A stretch of 64,000 bases of DNA from Oscillospiraceae bacterium. GTDB taxonomy: Bacteria > Bacillota > Clostridia > Oscillospirales > CAG-272. The stretch is from contig SVQZ01000004.1 in NCBI GenBank assembly GCA_015065105.1, positions 62,001 through 126,000 of the forward strand, in the 5' to 3' direction. Below are positions 28,480 through 38,194 of this stretch, piece by piece. A model generated the notes under the pieces. That model was not told where the DNA came from and did no database searches. It saw only the letters and a program-made list of their open reading frames with translations. Made by a program: the position numbers and the translations under genes. How positions within the stretch are numbered: the stretch's first letter is position 1; every line of letters starts with the position of its first letter.

Positions 28480-28848
28480 CTATTCAACCTTGGAAATGAA
28501 TGCTTCTAATATAGCAAAGGCGGTCTCACGGTCCTTAGGCTTAAGCTTTTCTATCCTTTCATTAAGCTGAGAGCTGACTATAATATGGCCGTTGTTTAAG
28601 GTATCACAGAATATATCGTTCGCGGTACAGTCCAGGGCATTGATTATAAGAACCAATTTGTCCATTCTTGCCGAGCTTTTGCCCCTTTCGATATCGGACA
28701 GATAATTTGTTGACAGACCTATCATTTCCGCAAACTGCTGTTGGGTATATCCTTTGGCTCTTCTTATCTTTTGGATTCGTTTCCCTATTATTTGTTCTAC
28801 TTTATTTTGATTCTGCATATTCAGCGCTCTCCGTTTGTTCAAATTCAA
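28480..28848 (-). CDS. XRE-family HTH transcriptional regulator
   Basis: IIGKRIQKIRRAKGYTQQQFAEMIGLSTNYLSDIERGKSSARMDKLVLIINALDCTANDIF; ATG at 28818 also possible. Confidence 0.92.
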   Translation of the reverse strand: MNLNKRRALNMQNQNKVEQIIGKRIQKIRRAKGYTQQQFAEMIGLSTNYLSDIERGKSSARMDKLVLIINALDCTANDIFCDTLNNGHIIVSSQLNERIEKLKPKDRETAFAILEAFISKVE

Positions 28849-28914
28849 ATTGACAGTGTTAATACTTATGCTGTCAGTATTAGTATAAATAGAAGAAATA
28901 GATTATTACACAAG

Positions 28915-28941
28915 ATTATAGCGAAGAACTAACGATAATAG
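28915..28941. promoter_or_regulatory. Operator-like motif, copy 2
   Basis: ATTATAGCGAAGAACTAACGATAATAG; contains ACTA-N7-TAGT. Confidence 0.45.
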
Positions 28942-29108
28942 TGTGAATACTAATAATTTCCCTTTGGCAAGTTGCATAATGTAATAATTTACTTTTATTT
29001 GCTGATATAAAGCTTAAGCGGTAATATTCAACAAGTAATGTAAATAACTATTGATTTTTCAAAATCTCTGATGTATAATAATCTAAATAAACTAATTCGG
29101 AGCAAGGT

Positions 29109-30473
29109 ATGAAGATTATAATCGTTGGTTGCGGAAAGATAGGAACGGCAATATTGGCGAATCTCGTTGACGAAGGACACGAGGCTGTTGCTATCGATAA
29201 TGATCCCGATATTATTACCGAAATAACAAATATATACGATGTCATAGGTGTATGCGGAAACGGTGCGGACGGCGAGGTGCTTGAAGAGGCAGGTATTGCT
29301 GATGCAGAGCTTTTTGCGGCGGTTACGGATTCGGACGAGCTTAATATGCTTGCCTGCTTTTTGGCAAAGCGTATGGGCGCAAGTCAGACAATTGCAAGAA
29401 TAAGAAACCCCGAGTATAACGATAAAAACCTTTCCTTTATGCGCCATCAGCTTGAGCTTTCCTCATCCATCAATCCCGAAAAGGTTGCAGCCCGTGAGCT
29501 CTTCAACCTTATCAAGCTTCCCGGTGCCATGAAGATAGAATCCTTTGCCCGCGGTAACTATGAAATGATAGAGCTTAAATTAAAGGCCGAATCTCCGATA
29601 GTTGACTGTTCGCTCTGGGAACTGCGAAAAAAGTACGATCAGAAATTCCTTGTTTGCGTGGTACAAAGAGGGGAAGAGGTATATATACCCGACGGTAACT
29701 TCGTTCTTAAGGCGGGAGACCGTATAGGGATCGCCGCATCTACCGTGGAGGGAGCAAAGCTTTTCCGCGCCCTCGGTATAATGAAAAAGCAGGTAAAGAA
29801 CGTTATGATAATCGGTGCAGGAAGAACCTCTTATTATCTTGCGAGCAAGCTTCTCAATGTGGGTGCAAACGTTACCATAATCGAAAAGGACCATAAACGC
29901 TGTAAATTTATAGCGGATCACCTTCCCGGTGCTACGGTAATTGAGGGAGACGGTGCTTCCCAGGAGATCCTGCTTGAAGAAGGACTTCGTTCTGTCGATT
30001 CATTTATCGCGCTTACCGGTATGGACGAGCAGAATATACTCGTTTCTATATTTGCACAGTCCAATAAGGTTCCGCAGGTAATTACCAAGGTAAACCGTCC
30101 CGAGCTTGCGTCTATGGCTGAAAATTTAGGTCTTGATACTATAATTTCGCCCTGTAAGATCATTTCCGACCGTCTTTCGGGCTATGCAAGAGCTCTTGAA
30201 AATTCGCTCGGAAGCGAAATGGAAACTCTTTATACCCTTATGGATGACAAGGCGGAGGCTCTTGAATTTATAGTACGAGAGGATTTCGAGGAGCTTGATA
30301 TACCCTTGAAGGAGCTTTCCATTAAGAGAAACGTGCTTATTGCGGGTATAATAAGAGGAAGAAAGCCTATAATACCCACAGGTGACGACTTTATCCACGA
30401 GGGAGATCACGTTATAGTGCTCGCTGCGGGTAAGCGTATAAATACATTGACTGAAATATTTGATAAGAGGTAG
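29109..30473 (+). CDS. trkA: Trk potassium uptake protein TrkA (two RCK/TrkA-N modules)
   Basis: MKIIIVGCGKIGTAILANLVDEGHEAVAIDND; second module NVMIIGAGRTSYYLASKLL; TrkA-C domains. Confidence 0.95.
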   Translation: MKIIIVGCGKIGTAILANLVDEGHEAVAIDNDPDIITEITNIYDVIGVCGNGADGEVLEEAGIADAELFAAVTDSDELNMLACFLAKRMGASQTIARIRNPEYNDKNLSFMRHQLELSSSINPEKVAARELFNLIKLPGAMKIESFARGNYEMIELKLKAESPIVDCSLWELRKKYDQKFLVCVVQRGEEVYIPDGNFVLKAGDRIGIAASTVEGAKLFRALGIMKKQVKNVMIIGAGRTSYYLASKLLNVGANVTIIEKDHKRCKFIADHLPGATVIEGDGASQEILLEEGLRSVDSFIALTGMDEQNILVSIFAQSNKVPQVITKVNRPELASMAENLGLDTIISPCKIISDRLSGYARALENSLGSEMETLYTLMDDKAEALEFIVREDFEELDIPLKELSIKRNVLIAGIIRGRKPIIPTGDDFIHEGDHVIVLAAGKRINTLTEIFDKR

Positions 30474-30475
30474 TT

Positions 30476-31957
30476 ATGAACTATTCACTGATAGTCTATT
30501 TTATAGGCAGGCTGATGCGTATAGAAGCAGTGCTGCTCTCTCTGCCTCTTCTGGTCAGTATGATCTATAAGGAAAACAGGGGCGTTATAGCCTTTGCTTC
30601 GGTCATTGTCATTTCCTTTATTTTGGGTTGGGCGCTTATGCGTATATTCAAGCCCAAGGATAAGACCATATATGCCCGCGAAGGCTTTGTAATGGTGGCA
30701 TTGAGCTGGCTTGTTTTTTCCTCTATAGGAGCATTGCCCTTCGTTATAAGCAACGAGATACCACACTATATAGACGCCTTTTTTGAAACGGTGAGCGGAT
30801 TTACCACAACGGGAGCCTCGATACTGCGTGACGTTGAGTCGATGAGCTACGGTATGCTCTTCTGGAGGAGCTTTACCCATTGGATCGGCGGTATGGGTAT
30901 TCTCGTTTTCGTGGTGGCGCTTCTTCCGGGTGTGTCCGACCGTTCGATTCATATATTAAAAGCGGAAATGCCCGGTCCTATAATGGGTAAGCTTGTGCCG
31001 AAGCTGAAGGATACCGCAAAGCTTTTGTATCTGATCTATATTATCCTTACAGTTACTGAAGCCGTCCTTCTTTTATGCGGCGGAATGCCTGTGTTCGACA
31101 GTATCGTGCATACCTTCGGTACGGCAGGTACGGGAGGATTTGGTATAAAGGGAGATTCTATTGCAGGATATTCGCCCTATTCTCAATGGGTGATCACAAT
31201 ATTCATGCTGGTGTTCGGCCTTAATTTTAACGTATATTATTTCCTTCTTTTCAGAAAGTTCAGAGAAGCAGGTAAAATAGCTGAGGCATGGGTATTTTTA
31301 ACTCTTGTTGTTGTTTCTGCCTTTACAATTACTCTGAATATACTTCCGACACAGGAATACTCGGGCTTTGGCGAGGCTCTTCGTTACAGTGCCTTTCAGG
31401 TGGCAACCGTTATTTCCACAACGGGATACGCTACAACGAACTTTGATGCGTGGCCTGCCCTTTCAAAGGCTATACTTATCGTGCTTATGTTTATCGGAAG
31501 CTGTGCCAATTCAACCGCAGGCGGCTTGAAGATATCACGTGTTATTATTCTTTTCAAGTCAATGGGTGCAGAGGTTCGCAAGCTTCTTCATCCCCGTTCG
31601 GTTACAAGCGTGCGTTATGAGGGTAAGCCTCTTGACAAGGGGACCATATCGGGTGTAAAGACATATTTTGCTTTTTATATAATGATATTCTTTATCGGAT
31701 TTATCGCTGTAAGCTGTGACCCGTGGGCGCAGAGCTCCGGCTTTAATGCCTTCGAGACAAATTTCAGCGCAATGGTTGCCTGCTTTAATAACATAGGTCC
31801 CGGCTTCGGCGGAGTTGGTCCCGATCAATGCTATGCGGGATACGGATATTTTACAAAGATCGTTCTTTCCTTTGCTATGCTTTTGGGACGTCTTGAAATA
31901 TTCCCGATAATACTGTTTTTCGCTCCTGCAACATGGAAGCACAGTAAAAAAAAATAA
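30476..31957 (+). CDS. trkH: Trk potassium transporter membrane subunit
   Basis: TVSGFTTTGASIL, THWIGGMGILVFVVALLP, FGTAGTGGFG, GSCANSTAGGLKISR. Confidence 0.95.
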   Translation: MNYSLIVYFIGRLMRIEAVLLSLPLLVSMIYKENRGVIAFASVIVISFILGWALMRIFKPKDKTIYAREGFVMVALSWLVFSSIGALPFVISNEIPHYIDAFFETVSGFTTTGASILRDVESMSYGMLFWRSFTHWIGGMGILVFVVALLPGVSDRSIHILKAEMPGPIMGKLVPKLKDTAKLLYLIYIILTVTEAVLLLCGGMPVFDSIVHTFGTAGTGGFGIKGDSIAGYSPYSQWVITIFMLVFGLNFNVYYFLLFRKFREAGKIAEAWVFLTLVVVSAFTITLNILPTQEYSGFGEALRYSAFQVATVISTTGYATTNFDAWPALSKAILIVLMFIGSCANSTAGGLKISRVIILFKSMGAEVRKLLHPRSVTSVRYEGKPLDKGTISGVKTYFAFYIMIFFIGFIAVSCDPWAQSSGFNAFETNFSAMVACFNNIGPGFGGVGPDQCYAGYGYFTKIVLSFAMLLGRLEIFPIILFFAPATWKHSKKK

Positions 31958-31985
31958 AATGCTGTCATAAAGGCAGCATTTTTTT
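31956..31985 (+). terminator. Terminator after trkH
   Basis: AAAATGCTG ... CAGCATTTTTTT. Confidence 0.75.
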
Positions 31986-32061
31986 GATAGAAAATTATTT
32001 TATTCCGTATTAATCGTTTGCACCCGGGGATAAAGAGGGATATGGTGTGCCCGCCGGAGCT

Positions 32062-32853
32062 TTAGTTTTCGTAGCCCGTATCAGCCATGACCTCGGTGTC
32101 GATATATTCCATTGGATCTATTGTACGGTCATTGAGCATTACCTCGAAATGGAGATGGCTTTCATCCGAGGCCTCAAGTGCGGCAGTATTGCCGACCTTC
32201 GCGATAGTCTGTCCGCATTTAACTGCGGCGCCTGCCTCGATCCCCTCGCCCAATTCCTCGTTCAGGCTCATATATTTCGATACCATACCGCCGCTGTGGG
32301 TAACTTCAATGCAAACTCCCATAAAGGGGTCGGTGTAGATATCTGTTACGGTACCGTCCGCAAAGGCTGAAACGGCAGTTCCTTCCTCAGCGCCGATATC
32401 TATTCCGCTGTGAGTGCGGTAATCGTTCATTGTAAGCGAGAATACGGGGGTGTCCATGCTGTAGCCCTTTGAGATATAGCCTGTTACGGGGAGACAGAAC
32501 TCTGTAGGAAGACTTGCGGTAACGTCGGGTGTCATAGGGCTGTCGGTGTCGGTGCTGCTTTCGTCATTTTTAGTGTCTGCGGTGTCGTTTTCTGTATTCT
32601 TGTCAGTATCCTTCTTGTCGGGATCAACGGCGTCCTTTACGTCGTCAAGGGCTTCGCTTGCGTCATCGATCATATCGGTCACAGCATCCGAAAGGTCGGA
32701 TTCTGCGTTATCCTCGATCTTATCTGTTACGTCAGGATCTTTATTTGAATCTCTGTTTGTTACTATTGCTATTATTATTACGGTAATAACGATTACCGCA
32801 ATAACTATAAGCGCAATTGCGCCTGCAGTTTTTTTGCTTTGGTTGTTATCCAT
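32062..32853 (-). CDS. Membrane-anchored M23 (LytM) peptidase, possibly SpoIIQ-like
   Basis: N-terminal TM, Asp/Thr-rich linker, 'RTHSGIDIGAEEGTAVSAFADGTV', 'HLHFEVMLNDRTIDPMEYI'. Confidence 0.82.
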   Translation of the reverse strand: MDNNQSKKTAGAIALIVIAVIVITVIIIAIVTNRDSNKDPDVTDKIEDNAESDLSDAVTDMIDDASEALDDVKDAVDPDKKDTDKNTENDTADTKNDESSTDTDSPMTPDVTASLPTEFCLPVTGYISKGYSMDTPVFSLTMNDYRTHSGIDIGAEEGTAVSAFADGTVTDIYTDPFMGVCIEVTHSGGMVSKYMSLNEELGEGIEAGAAVKCGQTIAKVGNTAALEASDESHLHFEVMLNDRTIDPMEYIDTEVMADTGYEN

Positions 32854-33076
32854 TATTGATACCGTCCTTTTTTCTGGTTTGATAATATTGTCACCTTGTT
32901 TTTTGTTTATTATTCATTCAGGTCAAAAAAAGCAAAAAACTTAAAAAATAACACATTTTATTGAAAAAAACTATTGCAATTCTAAAAAAAGTATGATAGA
33001 ATGTTATTTGCCTATGATTATTTGAAAACTAATCTACTTAATTTATTATAATACGTTAATTATTGGAGGATTTATC

Positions 33077-33490
33077 ATGACAGCAATTGATTATGTACTT
33101 GGCGGAATTCTTTTGGCGGCAGCTTTATTCTTGGTAGTTGCTGTACTTATGCAGTCCGGTAAGAGCCACGGTCTTTCCGGTTCTATCGCAGGCGGTGCGG
33201 AAACCTTCTTTGGTAAAACCAAGGGTAAAACTCTTGACAGAGTTTTTTCCAAGCTTACAACCATTATCGCGATCATCTTCGTTATCATCGTTATAGTAGT
33301 TTACGTTATGCAGCCCAATGCAAAGACCGATGAGCATGACCATGACCACGCTGACGAAGTAACCGTTGCTGATACAACCGCAGATGTTGGCGGATTAGAC
33401 AACGAGACCGATGCAACTCCCGATGAAACCGATACAGGTGTTGCAGAAACCGATACAGGTGCTGCAGAAAGCGATACCGTTGCACAGTAA
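33077..33490 (+). CDS. secG: Preprotein translocase subunit SecG with extended acidic tail
   Basis: DYVLGGILLAAALFLVVAVLMQSGKSHGLSGSIAGGAETFFGKTKGKTLDRVFSKLTTIIAIIF; tail DEHDHDHADE...ETDTGAAESDT. Confidence 0.88.
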   Translation: MTAIDYVLGGILLAAALFLVVAVLMQSGKSHGLSGSIAGGAETFFGKTKGKTLDRVFSKLTTIIAIIFVIIVIVVYVMQPNAKTDEHDHDHADEVTVADTTADVGGLDNETDATPDETDTGVAETDTGAAESDTVAQ

Positions 33491-33506
33491 TTAATTTTTA
33501 ATAAGA

Positions 33507-33536
33507 ACCGCCTTTAGAGTAAAAACTAAAGGCGGT
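33507..33536 (+). terminator. Hairpin between secG and rnr
   Basis: ACCGCCTTTAG ... CTAAAGGCGGT. Confidence 0.7.
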
Positions 33537-33582
33537 ATTTATTTATATTACATGAAATTGCTTCATTTAAATAAAGGAAAAT

Positions 33583-35769
33583 ATGGAAATAAGAGAAAGA
33601 ATATTAGAGATAATAAAATCAGAAAGCTACCGTCCGAAAACGATGGACGGTATTTATAACGAGCTTATATGCGAGGGTATGGATTTCGTTGAATTCTTTC
33701 AGGCGGTAAACCGTCTTGAAGAGGAGGGTGAAATCATTATAACCCAAAGGGGGAAGATAATGCCCTTTGATTCCTCGGGATATTTTACGGGCACCTTCCG
33801 TGCATCCCAGAAGGATTTTGGATTTGTTACCCCGAAGGAGGAGGGAAAGGCGGACTTTTTTATTCCTCCCGACAAGACCATGGGTGCCTTGGACGGGGAT
33901 ACGGTGCTTTGTGTACAGACCGAGACCGATGAGGGTAAGAGCGACGTTGCAAGGGTAACGAAGATACTTTCCCACAGCCTTACCTCTGTTATTGGAACCC
34001 TTAAGCGTTTGCCTACAAGGGGCAAAAAGGGACGTCAGCTATACACCGTAGAGCCGGATAACAAAAAGCATAGCTTTACTGTTATTTGTACTCCCGGTGA
34101 GGGGATATATCCCAAGGTTGGTAATAAGGTTGAGGTAAAGATAGTAAAATACCCCAAGAGCGGTGTTGCCGCAAGGGGAGAGATAATAAAGGATTTCGGC
34201 GGAGCTTATACGAGGGAAGCAAACTATGAGGCTGTTCTTTCGGAAAACTCGATAAAAATGTATTTCGATAAAAGGACTCTTGCCGAAGCGGATGCAGAGG
34301 CGCAGGATATTCCCGATACAGCCGACGGCCGTGAGGATATAAGGGATAAGATGATTTTCACTATAGACGGTGAGGATGCAAAGGACCTTGACGATGCGGT
34401 GTCGGTTGAGAAAACCGATTTCGGTTATATTCTCGGAGTTCATATTGCCGACGTTTCTCATTACGTACGCCAGGGAAGTGCTTTGGATAAGGAAGCGATC
34501 GAAAGGGGAACAAGCGTTTATTTTGTTGACAAGGTGGTCCCCATGCTTCCCAAGGCTCTTTCAAACGGAATATGCTCTCTGAATGCGGGCGTACCGAGAA
34601 GAGCGCTTTCCGCCTTTATAAGTATTGATAAAAAGGGTAATCTTTTGGGCTGTGACCTTAAAAAAACTCTTATAGAATCAAAGGTAAGGGGTGTTTATTC
34701 CGAGGTCAACGACCTTTTTGAAAAGGGAAGTGCATCAGAGTATTACAATAAATATTCCCTGCTTTACCCCGACACACTTCCCGTAATGGAGGAGTTATAC
34801 CGTATTCTTGCCGAAAAGAGTCATATGCGCGGCGCTCTTGAGCTTGAAACGGCAGAGGCCAAGATATTGGTGGATGAAAACGGCTTGCCCTGTGATATAG
34901 TAAAGCGTGAGCGGGGAGATGCGGAAAAGCTTATAGAGCAGTTTATGTTAGCGGCAAACGAGGGAGTGGCAAATTGGCTTTTTGATATGTCGATGCCCTG
35001 CGTTTACAGAATACACGAGGATCCCGACCCCGATAAGATACACCGCTTTGCGATATTTGCCCATAATTTAGGACTTTCTGCCTCTGTCTTCGGAGCCAAA
35101 AAGCTCCACCCCTCCATGTTTACAAGGCTTTTGGAGGAGGCAAAGGAAAAGGGGATAGGAAATACCGTTTCTTATCTTCTTCTGCGCTCGCTTTCCAAGG
35201 CGAAATACAGCGAGTCTCCCTCCCCTCATTTCGGACTGTGTATAGACAAATACTGTCATTTCACCTCGCCTATAAGAAGATATTCCGACCTTGCCACCCA
35301 CCGTATAATATCAAATATATTGGTAGGAAATATAAGTGAGCACTCGGCGGCATATCTTTCCTCCTTTGCTCAGAAGGCGGCGGCAAGATCGACAGAAAAT
35401 GAGCAGAAGGCGGTTTCTGCCGAGAGAGAAATAGAGGATCTTTACAAATGTCTCTATATGCAGGCATTTATCGGTGAGGAATTTGATGCAATTATAAGCT
35501 CGGTCACCAACTTCGGAATTTTTTGCGAGCTTGGTAATACCTGCGAGGGTCTTATACCCGTAACAGAGCTGGATGGCTATTATATATACAGTGAGGAGAG
35601 CTGTTCTCTTCATTGCGGTGATAAGGCTTACCGTCTCGGTGACCCGATAAGGGTACGTCTTGAATCGGTGGATCTTATAGCCCGTAAAGCGGAAATGAGA
35701 CTTGCCGAAGCCCCTAAAAAGGTCTATAGACCGAAGATCGTCACTAAAAGAAGGGCAAAATTCCGCTAA
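33583..35769 (+). CDS. rnr: Ribonuclease R (RNB + CSD/S1)
   Basis: FTIDGEDAKDLDDAVSVEKT, GVHIADVSHYVRQGSALDKEAIERGTSVYFVDKVVPMLP, SPIRRYSDLATHRI. Confidence 0.95.
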   Translation: MEIRERILEIIKSESYRPKTMDGIYNELICEGMDFVEFFQAVNRLEEEGEIIITQRGKIMPFDSSGYFTGTFRASQKDFGFVTPKEEGKADFFIPPDKTMGALDGDTVLCVQTETDEGKSDVARVTKILSHSLTSVIGTLKRLPTRGKKGRQLYTVEPDNKKHSFTVICTPGEGIYPKVGNKVEVKIVKYPKSGVAARGEIIKDFGGAYTREANYEAVLSENSIKMYFDKRTLAEADAEAQDIPDTADGREDIRDKMIFTIDGEDAKDLDDAVSVEKTDFGYILGVHIADVSHYVRQGSALDKEAIERGTSVYFVDKVVPMLPKALSNGICSLNAGVPRRALSAFISIDKKGNLLGCDLKKTLIESKVRGVYSEVNDLFEKGSASEYYNKYSLLYPDTLPVMEELYRILAEKSHMRGALELETAEAKILVDENGLPCDIVKRERGDAEKLIEQFMLAANEGVANWLFDMSMPCVYRIHEDPDPDKIHRFAIFAHNLGLSASVFGAKKLHPSMFTRLLEEAKEKGIGNTVSYLLLRSLSKAKYSESPSPHFGLCIDKYCHFTSPIRRYSDLATHRIISNILVGNISEHSAAYLSSFAQKAAARSTENEQKAVSAEREIEDLYKCLYMQAFIGEEFDAIISSVTNFGIFCELGNTCEGLIPVTELDGYYIYSEESCSLHCGDKAYRLGDPIRVRLESVDLIARKAEMRLAEAPKKVYRPKIVTKRRAKFR

Positions 35770-35826
35770 AAAATAAAACTATTTGTAAACAAGCAAGACC
35801 ATAGGCATAAAATTTAGAAAAAACTA

Positions 35827-35855
35827 TTGACAGAATACCCGCTTAGCGGTATAAT
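35827..35855 (+). promoter_or_regulatory. Sigma-A promoter of rpmH
   Basis: TTGACA-N17-TATAAT. Confidence 0.8.
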
Positions 35856-35900
35856 AATTTGACACATGGTTTTTTTGTTCAAAGGAAGGAGGAGACCGTA

Positions 35901-36035
35901 ATGCTTAGAACTTATCAACCCAAGAAACGCCAGAGAAAAAAGGAGCACGGCTTCAGAAAGAGAATGGCTACTGCTAACGGCAGAAAGGTCCTCAAGAGAA
36001 GACGCGCAAAAGGCAGAGCAAGATTAACTTATTAA
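35901..36035 (+). CDS. rpmH: 50S ribosomal protein L34 (44 aa)
   Basis: [50 protein letters not shown] upstream; absent from ORF track because of length. Confidence 0.97.
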   Translation: MLRTYQPKKRQRKKEHGFRKRMATANGRKVLKRRRAKGRARLTY

Positions 36036-36103
36036 TCAACTTATATTTTCCGATGCAGAGAACGGCAATGCTGTTTTCTGCTTCGGTAATACGGGTTTAA
36101 ACT

Positions 36104-36478
36104 ATGAAATATGTTGCAATCGGTGAAAATCATCTGTATGCCAAGGCCTATGCAAAGGGCAAGAAGCATATAGGCCGTCTTGCAGCCGTTTACGTATTAC
36201 CCGATTATGCTGCCAAAAGATTACAGAAGGCACATCCGCAAAAACAGAAGATGAACCGCATAGGGCTGACAGTTTCCAAAAAGCTCGGTGGGGCTGTGGT
36301 GCGTAACCGCGTAAAGCGTATATTGCGCCATGCTTACCGTGAGATAGACGTGGAACGCGGCGTCAAGTGCGGTTTTTTAATTGTAATCGTGGCACGCAGT
36401 GCGGCTGTGGGCGCAAAAACATACCACGTTAAAAAAGATTTAGAAAAGGCACTTAGCCGCCTGGATATGCTTTTATGA
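36104..36478 (+). CDS. rnpA: Ribonuclease P protein component
   Basis: [29 protein letters not shown]. Confidence 0.95.
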   Translation: MKYVAIGENHLYAKAYAKGKKHIGRLAAVYVLPDYAAKRLQKAHPQKQKMNRIGLTVSKKLGGAVVRNRVKRILRHAYREIDVERGVKCGFLIVIVARSAAVGAKTYHVKKDLEKALSRLDMLL

Positions 36479-36726
36479 AAAGGCTTTTTATCGGCTTCAT
36501 AAAGCTGTATAGGCGGTATATTTCGCCGTTGAAAAAACCATGCTGCAGATTTTATCCAACCTGCTCCCAATATGCCATTGAGGCATTGGAGGAATGGGGA
36601 GTTTTTGTTGGTACGGCACTCAGTATATGGCGCATACTGCGCTGCAACCCCTTTTGTAAAGGCGGTATCGATCATGTGCCGAAAAGAAACCGTAAGCACC
36701 GCGATAATAAAAATCACGGAGCGTAA
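36475..36726 (+). CDS. yidD: Membrane protein insertion efficiency factor
   Basis: [31 protein letters not shown]...[18 protein letters not shown]. Confidence 0.96.
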   Translation: MKRLFIGFIKLYRRYISPLKKPCCRFYPTCSQYAIEALEEWGVFVGTALSIWRILRCNPFCKGGIDHVPKRNRKHRDNKNHGA

Positions 36727-36780
36727 AAGAATTATTCTTAATCGTGAATTCCTCGTATTTTAAAGAAAAATGGTAATGAA

Positions 36781-38175
36781 ATGAACACAAAAAAGACTAA
36801 CAAAAGAATAGGTATCATCCTTATTTGCATGATGGTGTTTACCCTTCTTTTCAACACTCTCTCCATGACCGTGTTTGCAGACAAAAAGGACGACGAGCAC
36901 GTTCATGAATGGAAGTATGAAAGTGTTGAAGAGGGTACCAAGGAAAACAAGGAAGGCAAAGAGGTAAAGGGCTATTACGTAACCAGAGAATGTCAGGATA
37001 AGGACTGTAAGGAAAAGCAGGAGAATAAATTCGTTAAAAAGGACAGCGATTTTACCGCCGCTAACGGATGGATGGAAAAGCTTGCCGTTCCTTTCGGATT
37101 TATCATAAAGTTCTTCTATGACCTTATTCCCGTATATGCCGTTGCCCTTCTTTTCTTCGCCGTTGCCATGAAGGTAATACTTTTCCCCTTCGGTATCAAG
37201 CAGCAGAAGAACAGTATCAAGCAGGCAAAGCTTCGTCCCAAGGAAATGGCTATCCGTAAGAAGTATGCGGGCAGAAATGACAAGGCGACTCAGCAGAAGG
37301 TACAGGAAGAGATCATGGCTCTCTATCAGAAGGAAAATTTCAATCCCATGAGCGGTTGTCTTCCCCTTCTTTTACAGATGCCCATACTTTTCGCTCTCTT
37401 CAGAGTTATTTATAACCCCTTGAGATTCACCGCAGGTGTTCACAGGGATACTATCACCGCCATAGGCAGAAGACTTATAGATCTTGGTGTTGAATATAAG
37501 GGTGCATATCTTAACAAAACTGCGCTCCGTATAGGAGACCTCCCTATAGCGACCCTTCTTAAGGACAAGGAGAATCTCGGTCTTGTAAAGGATCTTTTAC
37601 CCAAGAACTTTGAAAATCCCGATCTTTCATTTTTGGGAATCGACCTTTCAAAGACTCCCACGTTTGAATTTAATCTTCTTATAATTATCCCCATCGCCAC
37701 GTTTATAATCGTTTATCTCAGTATGTGGCTTACCCGTAAGCTTACCTATCAGCCTACAGTTAACCAGACAGGCGATGCAGGTATGTCCACAAAGATCATG
37801 GATCTTGTTATGCCTGCAATGAGTACCTATTTTACATTCTTATATCCTGCGGTACTCGGTCTCTACTGGATATTCCAGAACATTTTAAGTGTTCTCCAGC
37901 AGCTTATTCTTAAGAAGATGTATCCCATCCCCGTGTTTACCGAGGAGGACTATGCTGCAGCCGAAAAGGAAATGGCAGGTAAGAATAAGAAGGATAAGAA
38001 AAAGAACGTTACCTATAAGCGTCACCCCAAGTCATTGCATCATATAGACGATGATGATGACTACGTTGCTCCCGCAAAGCCCGAGCCCAAGAAGAACACC
38101 GGAAAGAAGAATCCCGAAAGCGCTAATCCTCTTATCGATGCGGCTCCCTTGAAGGATGACGAAAAAGACAATTGA
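36781..38175 (+). CDS. yidC: YidC/Oxa1 membrane insertase with an extra N-terminal extracytoplasmic segment
   Basis: Core: FGIKQQKNSIKQAKLRPKEMAIRKKY, NFNPMSGCLPLLLQMPILFALFRVI; extra HVHEWKYE...CQDKDCKEKQENKF before the core. Confidence 0.93.
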   Translation: MNTKKTNKRIGIILICMMVFTLLFNTLSMTVFADKKDDEHVHEWKYESVEEGTKENKEGKEVKGYYVTRECQDKDCKEKQENKFVKKDSDFTAANGWMEKLAVPFGFIIKFFYDLIPVYAVALLFFAVAMKVILFPFGIKQQKNSIKQAKLRPKEMAIRKKYAGRNDKATQQKVQEEIMALYQKENFNPMSGCLPLLLQMPILFALFRVIYNPLRFTAGVHRDTITAIGRRLIDLGVEYKGAYLNKTALRIGDLPIATLLKDKENLGLVKDLLPKNFENPDLSFLGIDLSKTPTFEFNLLIIIPIATFIIVYLSMWLTRKLTYQPTVNQTGDAGMSTKIMDLVMPAMSTYFTFLYPAVLGLYWIFQNILSVLQQLILKKMYPIPVFTEEDYAAAEKEMAGKNKKDKKKNVTYKRHPKSLHHIDDDDDYVAPAKPEPKKNTGKKNPESANPLIDAAPLKDDEKDN

Positions 38176-38194
38176 ACGAAAGGAAGAAACAGCC

